Part shown: in pieces, positions 1-11,172 of the stretch | Numbering within the stretch: position 1 is the first letter of the stretch | How the letters are laid out: each line of letters starts with the position of its first letter | DNA from: Rotaria socialis | Taxonomy: Eukaryota > Rotifera > Eurotatoria > Philodinida > Philodinidae | Assembly: GCA_905331475.1 (NCBI GenBank) | Contig: CAJNYU010000990.1 | Location: forward strand, 1-64,000 | DNA length: 64,000 nt | Reading direction: 5' to 3' | The notes under the pieces: model-generated | Seen by the model: the letters and a program-made list of their open reading frames with translations, nothing else | What the model was told of the DNA's origin: nothing | Database searches by the model: none | Program-made: the position numbers and the translations under genes

Positions 1-29
1 GGATGCGATTCAATGCTAAATTGTTTACT

Positions 30-190
30 TAAATTATTCTCGACTTTTTCGATGTTTTTGTAGGTTCGACATTTTTTCTTTCGATATTTTTATCTTTCGG
101 TTAGTTTTTTTTCGACATTTTTTAGTTCGACATTTTCTATTTCGACGTTTTTCTTTTCGACATTTTTTGTTTCGACCTTTTTTATACCAT
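30..190. repeat. Degenerate TTTCGACATTTTT tandem repeat
   Basis: About ten imperfect copies of a 12-16 nt unit built around TTCGACATTTTT follow one another. The open frame on the minus strand through this tract is only a Lys/Arg-rich translation of the repeat and is not called as a gene. No flanking duplication is visible. Confidence 0.6.
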
Positions 191-300
191 TCGAAACGGA
201 CATTCACCTGTGTGCGTCTGTCTGTCTGTAACACACATATCATGTGATTAATATGGTGCAAACCGTCATAGCTCTTAACTATGGTCCGTTATTCTACTGC

Positions 301-2290
301 TCTATATTGTGATTGTATTTAACACTTCACTATATGTTGCCCCTTCGTATCGCCGGTTTATATCAGGGTCGTTCGTGCCACAGCTAAAAAGTGTGCTGCT
401 TTGTGTTACAATTCTTATATATGTCACAAAGGACCATGATGTACAGCTATCGTACAAACTACCACCAATTGAGATGTTGTACAAAGGAAGAAAACGCACA
501 TATGGTGGACATATGTGCTGCAGTGAAAAGCATTTAGATAATCATTGATGAAAGTGCAAATCTTATATTAGAGAAAGTTATAATAGTTGCTCATAGGAAT
601 TCTGAAATTTGATTCATAAAATACACTATTTTTATTTGCAATTCTATATAAGTATCTAAGACGTCAGTCTAGGGCCAAGTGAATCGATTCTCGATGAGCA
701 CTACTTTTAAATAGCAACATAGAAAAACTCAAATTGTACTGTCCTAAATCACGAGACAAGGCTTTCCTTTAGTATCCAGATTTCTGATACAAATCAAATA
801 CACTTGTTATTCTCACTATATTCATCCAATAATAATGCTATCGATTCTTCAAGTAATTAAAATCGAAGTGTCTTCGCAGTTTTGGAGGCTAAAGTGACAG
901 CTATATATGTACAAAACATGGCACCGCGGTGCCTTTTCGAATAGTAGAGAAAAGCTAGGGGCAACTGTTCTCTGGTAGTACTGTTGTATAGGTTTTTGTA
1001 TGTATTTGGATCAAATGTATTCTGAATCAAATGTGTACAATGTATATTTTTATGCAATTTTGTTGAAAACTGTTCGTTGTATTTAAGGATACGTATATAC
1101 GTAGTAGATTTAATTATCTTTCTAACCATATATACCTAGTGGCAGTTTTCCTACAATGTCCAAATAGGGCCGATCCTTCGAGCACATCCACACGTGTCCG
1201 TTTATCAAACAAGTATGATTTGGTTTTTTCTTGTTTCGCCAATAGTTGTCACTAGCTTCTTATCGTGAATATCTCACTGTTTATATGTAATTAAGTTGCC
1301 TTTGGAAAGAATGTTTATTCAGGAAGAACTACAAAAAAAAAACAGACGAAAGTATAGGAAGAAAAAATATGAGAAAGAATTTTTCTATGTTGGAAAAACA
1401 AGAAAGCGTCATCCGATAAGTCAGTGACACGTCTAACATACACAACATTTAACAAAATTTAAAGTTACCGCGCTACTGGACCATTGCTAGTACATTCATC
1501 TTCGATTATTTTATTACAGTGAGTCCCTTATTATGTGACAATTTCTGACGTCAAAAAGGATATTTGAGGGGCTGATGTAAGTTTGAATCTTCTTTTGATA
1601 GATCCATACTCTCCCGTACTCGGACTATTTTTTTCTGTCTATCGATTATACTTGGAAAAGAACTATAGTATGTGAGAGATATTTTAGAATACTGTGGCCA
1701 AAAAAACTCATGTAATTTCTACACTTGATTCGAATTTTTTCCTTTTTAATACAGAATACAACAGTGTTACAAAACAGAACAGAAAAAAAAAGAATAAAAA
1801 AATGTTTACTCAGTTAAACAACGAATAAAAATATAATAAGATAAAAAACAATTTTGATTTGCTATTAAAATATCAGTTTTTCATGTGCTTGCTGATAGAT
1901 TACATTACCTTTTAGAGTTCCTTTTTTATTTTTTGTGATACTGTCCTATGAGAAAGATAATTAAAGCACACCAATCAGCAAATTGAATATGAATTGTATC
2001 ATGTACTACATGTCCCCCTTCCCCGCCACCACTACAATGGAAGACTCATTGGAGAATTTTTGCACTAGGACATGATAGAAGACTTGGGGTCTTATATTGT
2101 GTGGGGGAGGGGGTCTTAATATATTGCAACTGAGCGCTTCTGCATTACATAAACCGTTTTTTGTACAATCTAGAGGTGGCTTCAAATAACCCACCAGTAT
2201 CTCCAGTGCGTGATGCAGAGAAAAAGATAGCGAAAACAAAATATTAACATAACTTGACGAAAGATTTCGAAACAGAGGAGCAGTCATCCT
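301..2290. other. No supported gene
   Basis: Only short open frames without recognisable domains or plausible splice partners were found (for example 309-548 plus, 857-1129 minus, 2006-2374 minus). The sequence is AT-rich with poly-A/T runs. I see no RNA gene. Confidence 0.5.
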
Positions 2291-2827
2291 ATTCCGCAAT
2301 GTTGAACATTTCGGAACCAGTTCCGCCGCCGGAATCAGTTCCATCGATTCCGGAATTAAGTCAAATGTGAACACTGTCAGATTCCCGGAATTCCACGAAA
2401 TTCAGTCCAATTCCGGAATTAGGTGAAATCGCAGTCACTGGGAATTCCGTCCAATTCTGGAATCAAAACTTCTATTACTATTCTATCTCCTCTTACCCAT
2501 TTAGTGATGATCCGATTCCGGAATTAGGTCAATACGGAATCGCTGGGAATTAGATGGAATTCCGTTCCATTCCTGTTCGACCTAATTCCCGGAAGTCCGT
2601 ACCGGAATTGCATGTTGTGGGTGTCAATGTGGGTGTTGCGATAAGTGTGGATGCCAGTGTGGGCGTACTGAATTCCGGAATTGAATCGGAAGGGATAAAC
2701 GGAATTCCGGAAATTAGATGGAATCGGTAGGCAGTGATTCTGGGAATTCCGGAATTGTGTTGGAAGTGATAAACGGAATTCCTGGAATTATATAGAATTG
2801 GTTCCGGAATGTTCAACATTGCGGAAT
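2291..2827. mobile_element. Foldback/MITE-like element made of GGAATTCC repeats, copy 1
   Basis: The element is bounded by a nearly perfect inverted repeat: ATTCCGCAATGTTGAACATT at the left and its reverse complement at the right, extending about 30 bp into CGGAACCA. The interior consists almost entirely of diverged palindromic words of the type (C)GGAATTCCGG(AATT). A second copy lies at 17102-17726 in the opposite orientation, because its left interior matches the reverse complement of this copy's right interior. There is no open frame of note. Non-autonomous transposition is inferred. No clear target-site duplication is visible, so the superfamily is unknown. Confidence 0.75.
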
Positions 2828-3606
2828 GGGTTGTATTCTCAAACAGAGTGATTCGTTGGCAAAATGTTCAACAATATTTTGAAAAAGTTCAAATGCTTAT
2901 CCAGCGGCAGTGAGAAGAATGGGCCACTAGAAATTGAATAGAACAAAACAAAAGTCGATTTAGTGATGTAAGGATGCTGTGATATAGATACTTCTTCTCA
3001 TGAATCAGTGATATTCTTGGATTACTTCGATATATGTTATATATCAGCTGGCTTCATTTTCAAAGATTCCAAATTCGATATGCGTAAATCAAGCTTTCAG
3101 TTCAATACTTAAGCAAATACTGTTATTCTATGTTGTGAACTGTAATTTTCATTCAAATGACACACGAAAAAGATTCGACTCGCGAACAGAAAGCATTTTT
3201 TTTATTGGCAGATGAAAGCGAACAGATAAGTTTCGATCACAATTCCATGAAACAGGAGTTGGCTTTAAGCTATGAAACACTTTGAACTACTATTCCCATT
3301 TTCATAAGCATCACAAATATTTTATTTTAATATCCAATGTCTGACCGTTTTTCTTTATTTTTTCGACCGTTCTCTGTTAGCAAGCCACTGAAATTCTTTG
3401 ATACTATCGTTAATCCCAATAGAATTTTCTAAACACTACACAAAGATCTGGGGCATTCGAAATGCTTTTTAATCGAATTAAATAAATTCAAATGAATTAA
3501 GCGATGAACCTTTCTCACTAAAAAATTTTGTTACAGAATATAAAGAAATTTTTCATTTTTTATGTTGTTGTAGAATTTATTGACACTTCTATACACTTAA
3601 AAAAAA
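2828..3606. other. Intergenic, nothing recognised
   Basis: AT-rich sequence between the foldback element and the hypothetical gene. No domain-bearing open frame and no repeat boundary was seen. Confidence 0.5.
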
Positions 3607-4416
3607 ATGACTATGATCATTACTGCATCCATAGATAATGAGGAACACATTCTAACGGTAAATCCAGATGAAGATTTTGTGAAGATTTTAGAAAATACGC
3701 TGGGCACTATTCATGACTGTACTTTTTCTGTCAATGGTGAAACCATTGTATCTGTCAAAGATCTTCCATACAAAATCAGTCATAATACAAAAATTGAGGT
3801 CAAGCGCTACCGAACACGCGGCACTTACACATCCTTTGCTCCGACTGGTTCTTCCTTGATAATTAAAAGTCAAAAAAATCCTACTCGACCAGTTATTAAT
3901 ATTGAAACTGTGCATATCTCATGTTCTTCGGATTCGTATAATGAAAACGAAGATATGGCTGGTCTTATTATCTACTCTTTTGATAATAAACAGTTCTTCG
4001 AATTGAATGGGCGTCGATGTCGTGCTGGATATATTCTAATTAAGGCGACGAAAAACATTGAACATGCAAAAAGTAACCAAGGAGCAGTACATGGAAATTT
4101 ATTTAAATGGTTTTTTGGAATTGAACCTGATAATCGATTTGTGGGCGCAGGATTTTCGCTACAAGACAAAAAAATTAAGTTTAATTCTGGAGTATTCAAT
4201 TCGCGAAATGACGACTATCATGACGAGGAACGATCAATGAGTAGAGACGAAATTTCTTTGATTATGTATGCAGTGGAGGAATTATTCAAGAATGGTAAGT
4301 GGGAAACGAATCCAACTTTATCACTTTCAAATATGCATACAAGCGGTTATAATGTTGGTGATTTTTTACCGCTTCAAAATCGTCCAAGGTCAACGATTAA
4401 CAAAGACACCAGTTAA
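3607..4416 (+). CDS. Hypothetical protein, 269 aa, possible ubiquitin-like N-terminus
   Basis: This is a single uninterrupted frame of 269 residues whose ATG follows an A-run. I do not recognise the protein. The first ~70 residues alternate hydrophobic and polar residues in a pattern that could be a beta-grasp (ubiquitin-like) fold, with segments such as FSVNGETIVSVKDLPY and KIEVKRY; this is a weak structural guess. The remainder (about 110-250) is an acidic/aromatic globular region containing GLIIYSFDNKQFFELNGRR and GNLFKWFFGIEPDNRF. No signal peptide or membrane segment is visible. Codon use resembles the neighbouring genes and no intron is needed. It is isolated, with about 0.8 kb of empty sequence upstream and 1.7 kb downstream. 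The length and absence of stops support a real gene; function is unknown. Confidence 0.6.
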   Translation: MTMIITASIDNEEHILTVNPDEDFVKILENTLGTIHDCTFSVNGETIVSVKDLPYKISHNTKIEVKRYRTRGTYTSFAPTGSSLIIKSQKNPTRPVINIETVHISCSSDSYNENEDMAGLIIYSFDNKQFFELNGRRCRAGYILIKATKNIEHAKSNQGAVHGNLFKWFFGIEPDNRFVGAGFSLQDKKIKFNSGVFNSRNDDYHDEERSMSRDEISLIMYAVEELFKNGKWETNPTLSLSNMHTSGYNVGDFLPLQNRPRSTINKDTS

Positions 4417-5294
4417 AAGTATTTTTCCATCTTTACAAAAGTTATTACTAGAGTTTTTTTTGTAACACTCTAACATTTGCTTTTGTCAACTGATTATGCG
4501 AACCGAAAAATATAATCGAGAGATGCTTCAGTTTATTTTTGTTCGAAAATTGTTTTCCAAGCTTAACTTTTACACCCTGTATTTCTATTTTTATGCTTGA
4601 CGGTTTTCGTTTTAAGATCAGTTAATTCCGCCTATTAATGACAAAAAAGACATTGTAAAATATTCCTTTTTTTGTTTTTAGATTATAAATAAATGCGGAA
4701 ACATCGGATTCGCATCCGATTGTTATGTGTACTGCAACAACTGAGTCGATATATATATATGTTGTGAGTAATTCTGAGAAAAAAATCCCTGTACTCCCCC
4801 TCCATCAGTGATGGTCTGGTCAATAGTGACAATTTTTTCGATAACTCAGCCATTTCATGACAATTGGATGAGGCCTTCAAAAGTTATCGTGTTAACGGAC
4901 GGCCGGACACACTGACCGAATCTACAGTGTGCTCACTTTTTGAGTACACAAAAAGTGGAAAATTGAAATCGTTTTATGATACTTAGTGCCAAGCTACACC
5001 GAATACTATGTGATCTCTTTTATTCTTTCAGTTTATTTATTTATTTCATGACTTTAAGTCATTATTGATGCTTCCATGTGTTGTTATGATATTTTAACCA
5101 ATGAACTATGTCTCTTATGAATTTGAATATAAATTTATGACAATGAGAGACGTGCCATTATTCTAAAATTCTAAAATTCTAGAATTTTAGAATACATATG
5201 TATGAAATAATTTGATATTAGTATATGGAATTTTCAGACTTCTAGAATTGGATGGGTGTGGATGCATCTATAATTCTGATCATCACTCACATCA
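4417..5294. other. Intergenic with a 26-bp perfect palindrome
   Basis: No gene was recognised. Positions 5168-5193 form a perfect AT-rich palindrome centred on TCTAGA. A short GGGTGTGGATG word at about 5255 resembles the G/T-rich tracts near 7345 and 2610. Confidence 0.4.
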
Positions 5295-5632
5295 AGACCC
5301 CCCTCCCCCATTACAGACTGCAACAACCGTATTCGTCGAATAGTCGATGGTGGAGAAAAATAATTTCAGATTAGAAAGTAAAAACAAAGATTATTATCGA
5401 GTATATAGCAATAATTATAAATGAAATCAAGCGTGCTTAAATGAAAAAACAATATTTTCTTTTTTAATATACAAATAAATAATAAATTCCCGCTCTTTTC
5501 ATCGATCCTCAAGGAAAACAACTATAATTGACGAGAAGTCTTTCAGTATACAGATGATGCGTCAGGTAACAAGGCTAAAGATATACGTGATTTCCACATT
5601 TCAGCTCCGCAGGAGCTGCACTAACAAGCTTT
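5295..5632 (+). mobile_element. Dispersed repeat with Helitron-like 3' end, copy 1
   Basis: The segment starts near a C-rich CCCCTCCCCCATTACAGAC word and ends in a 6-bp-stem hairpin (AGCTCC-GCA-GGAGCT, 5603-5617) followed by GCACTAA. The same order of words recurs at about 31083-31424, where the stem has a different sequence but still pairs. A short hairpin a few bases before CTRR is the hallmark of Helitron 3' termini, so a non-autonomous Helitron is inferred. No Rep/helicase coding is present here. Confidence 0.45.
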
Positions 5633-6085
5633 TTTTTCTTAAGTTACATAAAACAATCGAATGTTTTTGAATTATTTAAGTTTTCAAATGATATATTATA
5701 TTCAACCGATGATAGATTGAATCGAATCAAAAGTTTTTGTTTTAATGATAATCTGTCTACCACTTCGGTTGATATTGAAACTAAAAGAATCTAATTTAAA
5801 ATAAATCTAACTATTTTAATTCATTTTAACCTTTGTTTGAGGTCGAAATTTCGCTTATCTTTTGACAAAACACATCTATTTTTAGTATATGTAACGCTGC
5901 GGAATTTTTTTACGACGGAGTAATTTATACGAATATTACTCTTTTTTTCTTTCTTCTAGATATTCATGTCATAATGATGAAGCAAAAAAACAACTATATA
6001 TATTAATACGTGCGCGCAACGTCTTCGCTTTATATCACTTCTTACATATAACATTTTCTCTTTCTTTGACTACTTAACCGCCTTT

Positions 6086-6703
6086 ATGTCAACATACAAA
6101 CTCTATTATTTTAATAGTCGTGGTCGTGCTGAAGTATCTCGTTTAATATTTGCTGCAGCTGGTCAAAAATATGAAGATATTCGTTACAACCAAGATGAAT
6201 GGCCATCACATAAAACTGAAATGCCATTAGGTCAAATGCCTGTTCTTGAATTTAATAGTGCCAAATTACCGCAATCAAAATCGATTGCTCGTTTTCTTGC
6301 TAAACAATTTCATTTAGCTGGCAGAGATAACCTTGAACAAGCCAAAGTCGATGCTGTTATTGATACAATCGATGATTTAATACCAAAATTAATATCAATT
6401 TTTTTCGAACAAGATGAAACCAAAAAAGAAGAACTTCGTAAAAAATACTTTGATGAAGAACTTCCTAAACATTTTCAAAATCTCGATGTTTTACTTAAAG
6501 AGTTTGGTAATAGTGGACTATTCTTCGTTGGTAATCATTTAACATGGGCAGATTTATATTTTTATGATTTGTCTGAAACTCTTCTTGGAATGAATGGAAA
6601 TTGTTTAGACATTTATCCACGGTTAAAACAAAATCGAGAAGAAGTTGAAAAACAGCCAAAAATTTCAGAATATCTTAACAATCGACCTAAAACACCATTT
6701 TAA
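6086..6703 (+). CDS. Glutathione S-transferase, sigma class (prostaglandin D synthase-like)
   Basis: A cytosolic GST of 205 residues, the usual length, is encoded in one exon. The N-terminal thioredoxin-like domain (about 1-75) has the sigma hallmark YFNSRGRAE with the catalytic Tyr at position 8. It also has the glutathione-binding MPVLEF loop (cis-Pro) and the [11 protein letters not shown] segment, where Gln-Ser contacts the gamma-glutamyl group. The all-alpha C-terminal domain (about 82-203) includes [18 protein letters not shown], the conserved N-capping box region. The family conjugates glutathione to electrophiles or isomerises prostaglandin H2; which one applies here cannot be told from sequence. 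The ATG is preceded by a TATA-like ATATATATTAAT about 85 bp upstream. A decayed relative lies 0.4 kb downstream. Confidence 0.93.
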   Translation: MSTYKLYYFNSRGRAEVSRLIFAAAGQKYEDIRYNQDEWPSHKTEMPLGQMPVLEFNSAKLPQSKSIARFLAKQFHLAGRDNLEQAKVDAVIDTIDDLIPKLISIFFEQDETKKEELRKKYFDEELPKHFQNLDVLLKEFGNSGLFFVGNHLTWADLYFYDLSETLLGMNGNCLDIYPRLKQNREEVEKQPKISEYLNNRPKTPF

Positions 6704-7097
6704 AGTGTTGCTTTTTTTATCATAGTGGATTTTATGTCGAGTTTCAAATATTTGCGAATTTATGTATCCATCACTTTAATCCATTTATTCAATGAACTAG
6801 GATAACACAAAAAAATCATTTAACATATCTGTTCAATTAATTTTTCTACAAAAGTCTCTAAGAACATCTTGACCACCGAATTTTTTTCTGTTGATGAATC
6901 TTCCAAATACCAATTTCTTTTTGTAAGGCTGAAAAGGCTAAAGTTGAAATGAAGACAAACTGTGAGATTAAGACTCATCTAATGTAAATTATTAGAAAAA
7001 TAATTTCATCTTCAAGTCCTTTGTCTGCTATACCTTGTTTTTAATCTTTCACTTCTTGTAGAGATCCATGCATGTTGATATATGATAACCAGATTCT
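6704..7097. other. Intergenic between GST and its pseudogene
   Basis: This contains the 3' flank of the GST gene. No gene is visible. Confidence 0.4.
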
Positions 7098-7300
7098 GCA
7101 TACAAAAACTTTGTAGTTGTATTGGAATATCTCGTTTAAATTTTATTTTTGCTGGTTCCAAACTCGAATATATTCGTTATGAATGACCACTATATAACGC
7201 TGAAATGCTTTTAGGTCAAATATCTGCTTTCGAACTTAATATGATATTTATTGCTCGTTTTCTTATTAAATAATATGGAACAATCCAAATTCGATTCATC
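7098..7300 (+). pseudogene. Decayed fragment of a sigma-class GST
   Basis: The stretch aligns at nucleotide level with the first ~250 bp of the GST gene at 6086. Shared words include ATCTCGTTTAA, ATATTCGTTA, ACTGAAATG.CATTAGGTCAAAT (in mutated form), ATTGCTCGTTTTCTT and GAACAA.CCAAA.TCGAT. It carries several in-frame stops and deletions, one of which removes the start of the active-site RGRAE segment. Only the N-terminal domain remains. It is in the same orientation as the intact gene, which suggests an old tandem duplication that degraded. Confidence 0.75.
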
Positions 7301-7340
7301 TTCAAGTGGTGATGAATTGGCACGATATTTGTATTTATCA

Positions 7341-7405
7341 GGGCGTGGGTGTGGGTGTGGGTGTTAGCCTTATCTTCATGAGCATAGATGCACCCACACC
7401 CTTGT
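7341..7405. repeat. Telomere-like (TGTGGG)n tract with a facing ACCCAC copy
   Basis: Positions 7345-7364 read as three and a bit units of TGTGGG, and the facing strand at 7391-7402 carries the complementary CACCCACACCC. Together they could form a stem over a ~27-nt spacer. TGTGGG-type repeats are reported as the telomeric repeat of bdelloid rotifers; assigning this tract to telomeric origin is inference. Confidence 0.45.
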
Positions 7406-8214
7406 GTAACTAATCATATGGTGCTTTGATGAGGATTAGCTGTATAATTCGTGTTTTACAGGAAAGTCTGAAAAGAAAATTCAGTATAATTGTGAATACG
7501 CGTACGCATTCATATGAAAAGTACCTAGAGTAATTGGGATGTCACTCAAAGTAAACAGATAATCATCTCTCAACAACTCCGCTTGTGGTCAGCTGAAACT
7601 ATCGGGAGGGATGTGTTAAGATGCCTAATAGTCGCTATTGGGAAAGAAATGTTATGAGAATTAATGAATTTGTTATGCAATGTTTTGTCGCTTTCTTTCC
7701 TTATCATTGTTTTGTTCGATTTATAAACTAACTAATTTTGTTCATTGTGATTGTGATGATTTAGTTGGAGGTAAGATTATCGATTTTTCGGTTGCAATTC
7801 GCTGCGACGAAAAATTTAACGATTTGATTGATATCTAAACAGAAATTACAATGACTTTGAAAGTGCCATGTTGGATGGTGCTTGAGGATGTGATCACATG
7901 GTAAGTGACCAAAGAGAGCAACAGATACTATGGACAAGTAGTTTGTGACTTCTTCGTACTCTTTCGAGTTAAATACAAGTGGAAATGAATAGAAAATGAC
8001 TTCTACTGAGAATTTCATGAGCACGAATAGTTTTGGGAAAGAAAATACAATGTTTCAATGATGAAAGGCTACAATTTTTGACAACCAAACACATTATTGA
8101 GGTGAATAGTAGACATTTATTTTTATTCAAGTGTAGCATCTAAAAGTCTATTTCAGTAAACAAAGTTTTTTTTTTTATTGATTTTACGTAAAGGTTATCT
8201 TCTCTGAATTATAA
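7406..8214. other. Intergenic, nothing supported
   Basis: The minus-strand open frame at 7761-8024 has no recognisable domain and no good start context. The stretch just upstream of 8215 is the 3' flank of the rhamnosidase gene. Confidence 0.4.
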
Positions 8215-11172
8215 TTAATGCCATCGTACTTTCCAATGGTATGAACCACTGTCTACGCGGATACTCATCGCGTTGTCGACCATCGAATCGGGGCGTATCC
8301 AAATGATACCACTAAGAGTTGTTTCGACCAGTGGTGAGGATCGATGCCAGACTAATATGCCACTTTCTTCAATCGACAGACAATGAGCCATTGGTTCTAT
8401 AGGTTCGAATGTAATAATCGAGTGAAGTGAACTTGGCACGGTCACATCGTAGGTGACTGTTTTGTCATCATCGTGTAGTTCCCATGAAACAAGAATTGGT
8501 CCACTGATTGTTTGTACTTCCGCTTCGACATTTATCAATAGTCGAGTCAGTCGCGGACGTATAATAAGATCTTCATTAAAACCATTCAGTTGCACACCGG
8601 CTAAATAACGGTAAAACCATGCACCAATACTATTAAACATATGATGATTTAGACTATCCGTACCACCAAAACCTTTTAATAGAGCGTGAAATGTCTCCCA
8701 GTTTGTTGTTGCATTCTGGACATCATTATTAAACATGAAACCAAAAGATGGATATGTTGTTTGTGTTGCCACTGTCACTGCCAAATCATGATAACCAGCA
8801 TCAGACAAAACTGGAAATAGTGCAGCTGTACCAATGATACCAGTTGTCAGATGATTGTCATTAGCAGCAATATTATCAGCAAGGGCTTTGACGACTGATG
8901 CACGTAGATTTGAAGGTACAACGTCAGGTAGCTTCAATGCCAATGCATTCGCCGTTTGATAACCTTTTGCATATCCATTGATAGTAGAATTATAGAATGT
9001 CTCATGAAATTCTATGGCTAATTGATCATACAATTTACTATATTTGGCAATGTTAGTCTGATTATTGAGAATTTTTGAGAGAATTATCATTGTTTGTACG
9101 TCACTAAGATATGAAAATGCAGAAACCAATGAACTGTTGGTCACAGGATAGTTGGCGGGTGTTTCCCAATCACCGTAAGCGAAATAAAAATTTGCTAAAC
9201 CACTTTGTCGTGCACGACTTGTCAAGTAGTCCACCCATGCTTGAACTCCAGCATAGTGTATTTTTACAATATCCGTATCATTGTAATGTTGGTAGATGCG
9301 CCAAGTTATTTCTGGATAAGCATGTGCCCATGAGGGATCAGCTACATAACCACCAACAGAGTAGGGTGCTGTATCAGGTATCGATCCATCTTGATGCTGA
9401 ACGTCTGCAATATTCCGTAGAAAATTTACATATAATCCATACAAATCAAAATTGAATAATGCTGTATCGACTGATAGGGCTGCATCGCCAAGCCATCCTC
9501 GTCGCTCCTGTCGTTGACTGCAGTCTGTTATAATTGACATTATATTGCTGAGTTGTGACCACAGAATGTTGTGTTGAATTTGATTGAGTACCAGCGATGA
9601 AGAAGTAAAATTACCTGTGAGAGTTGTTTCACTATGTATTGCGGCGCAAACGACGGACTCAATATTAATGTAATTAGCATACACCGATATATAACGGAAG
9701 CCATGATAAGTGAACATAGGGACCAATACTTCATGTGGACTACCTTGAATGATAAAATCATCAGATGCAGAAATAATTTGATAATTGGCAGCGTTGAGTC
9801 CTTGATATTTAATTCCATCGATACCTGGTTCGTTTAGTAATTCTGCATGTCGCGTCGACACAGTCATACCTTGTCTGCCCGTAATTGTCAATGTGCAGTA
9901 GCCAGCAATATTTTGTGAAACATCATACGTTGGAACCTGTTGGTTTGCTAACGGCGTTGCATTAAAAACACCGCTATTCATGATATTACCGCCGATGACG
10001 CCTGGTGGCATTGAATCATAGCCAGTTCTCGATGCTGATGTAGCAATATGTAGGGCATATGGACTTATCCGTATTGGATCCATTGATTGATATGTTAATT
10101 GGCCAACTGGTGAAGTCAATGGCGATTCAATGGTAGACGCATTTAACCATAGACTGTACGGATCAGTGAAACCGACACTTGACCAGTTGTATCGTTCAGC
10201 ACGAGTGTCATAGATTGTTCCCATATATACACTATCTTTACGATGAGCGCCTTCACGACCGAGCCATGTTGTATCGGAACTTATATTCATGGTTGTATGG
10301 TCACTGAGTACAATATTGACTTGTAAGAGTAGTCGTGGTGGTGGGCCAAATACTTCTGGTGCTGGACTTGGAGTTCCCCCACCCCACTGTTCATGTGTAT
10401 AAAATCCAAGTCCTAAATGAACACCAATGCAATTCATGGACGCAGCTGTTAGATGTTGAGCTATATCGTATGAAACGTATAGAACACGTTGCGTATATGT
10501 AGTCCATCCAGGATCAAAACGACGCGAAGGATCCACATTTACACCATTCACATATAAGATACCGTAACCCATTCCACTCATAAATACAGTAGCCGATAAT
10601 ATGCCTTGCGGAATATAAAATTCCCGTCGCAATTCATTCATGTTAATGTGACGTGAGCCTATCCAATTTGCCGTCAATTCGTTCGTGGGATTGGATAGAG
10701 CAGTCCGAAATCGACCGCTTACAGGCTCACTTATTGCGCCAGTAGATGACCAGTATTGGATAGAATATTTGTATCGGGTGTCAGATGTCAAATCTGGACC
10801 ACCGTATAAAACGTTGGTCGATACGGATGACATGACACGCCCTGAGTCATAGATGACGACAGATTTCTGTATCGGTGAATAGAAACTAACTTCTTTGACG
10901 ATAATCAACCGATAAGCTATCTGATGGATACCACGTAGTGAAGTACCATTACAAGAATACTTTTCGTCATCGATCAACCAAGAAAAAATTGGTCTTTCAA
11001 CCACAATATCACGATGAGTATCAACGTCGTGGTGATCAATACGGACACGACGTGGTCGTAATGAAGAACATAATTGCTGTACGTGAATTGAACTTGGAAG
11101 GAGCAGAATATAGAATGTCAATACGAAGCAGGAGATAGTGATCATCATTACACAGATCGAGAAAAAGTTCAA
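8215..11172 (-). CDS. Secreted alpha-L-rhamnosidase (GH78), intronless
   Basis: A 985-residue single-exon protein, a full-length GH78 enzyme that releases terminal alpha-L-rhamnose from plant or microbial glycans. Residues ~6-28 form a hydrophobic signal peptide or anchor. Then come the N-terminal beta domains typical of the family: PIFSWLID and QIAYRLIIV at ~70-90, GGPDLTSDTRY at ~125, and the lectin-like rhamnosidase N domain with LYVNGVNVDP and PGWTTYTQRVLYVSYDI. A jelly-roll with TYHGFRYISVYA follows. The (alpha/alpha)6 catalytic domain contains TDCSQRQERRGWLGDA at ~545-560, which carries the acidic catalytic region, then GDWETPAN at ~665 and a C-terminal NHHMFNSIGAWFYRYLAG. Many N-x-S/T sequons fit secretion. 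GH78 is mainly bacterial and fungal and not a standard metazoan enzyme. Lack of introns in an intron-bearing genome and the secretory leader suggest acquisition by horizontal transfer followed by domestication. Confidence 0.93.
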   Translation of the reverse strand: MNFFSICVMMITISCFVLTFYILLLPSSIHVQQLCSSLRPRRVRIDHHDVDTHRDIVVERPIFSWLIDDEKYSCNGTSLRGIHQIAYRLIIVKEVSFYSPIQKSVVIYDSGRVMSSVSTNVLYGGPDLTSDTRYKYSIQYWSSTGAISEPVSGRFRTALSNPTNELTANWIGSRHINMNELRREFYIPQGILSATVFMSGMGYGILYVNGVNVDPSRRFDPGWTTYTQRVLYVSYDIAQHLTAASMNCIGVHLGLGFYTHEQWGGGTPSPAPEVFGPPPRLLLQVNIVLSDHTTMNISSDTTWLGREGAHRKDSVYMGTIYDTRAERYNWSSVGFTDPYSLWLNASTIESPLTSPVGQLTYQSMDPIRISPYALHIATSASRTGYDSMPPGVIGGNIMNSGVFNATPLANQQVPTYDVSQNIAGYCTLTITGRQGMTVSTRHAELLNEPGIDGIKYQGLNAANYQIISASDDFIIQGSPHEVLVPMFTYHGFRYISVYANYINIESVVCAAIHSETTLTGNFTSSSLVLNQIQHNILWSQLSNIMSIITDCSQRQERRGWLGDAALSVDTALFNFDLYGLYVNFLRNIADVQHQDGSIPDTAPYSVGGYVADPSWAHAYPEITWRIYQHYNDTDIVKIHYAGVQAWVDYLTSRARQSGLANFYFAYGDWETPANYPVTNSSLVSAFSYLSDVQTMIILSKILNNQTNIAKYSKLYDQLAIEFHETFYNSTINGYAKGYQTANALALKLPDVVPSNLRASVVKALADNIAANDNHLTTGIIGTAALFPVLSDAGYHDLAVTVATQTTYPSFGFMFNNDVQNATTNWETFHALLKGFGGTDSLNHHMFNSIGAWFYRYLAGVQLNGFNEDLIIRPRLTRLLINVEAEVQTISGPILVSWELHDDDKTVTYDVTVPSSLHSIITFEPIEPMAHCLSIEESGILVWHRSSPLVETTLSGIIWIRPDSMVDNAMSIRVDSGSYHWKVRWH

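Noticed and set aside
34-261. Minus-strand 75-residue Lys/Arg-rich frame
   Set aside because: It is only the translation of the TTTCGACATTTTT repeat.
2006-2374. 122-residue minus-strand frame overlapping the foldback element
   Set aside because: No domain, and its start lies in the repeat; treated as chance.
7345-7375. Reading the TGTGGG tract as a GVGVGV-coding remnant of the A/B family
   Set aside because: The surrounding bases show no A or B homology, and the A/B genes encode GVG with different codons (GGCGTAGGC).
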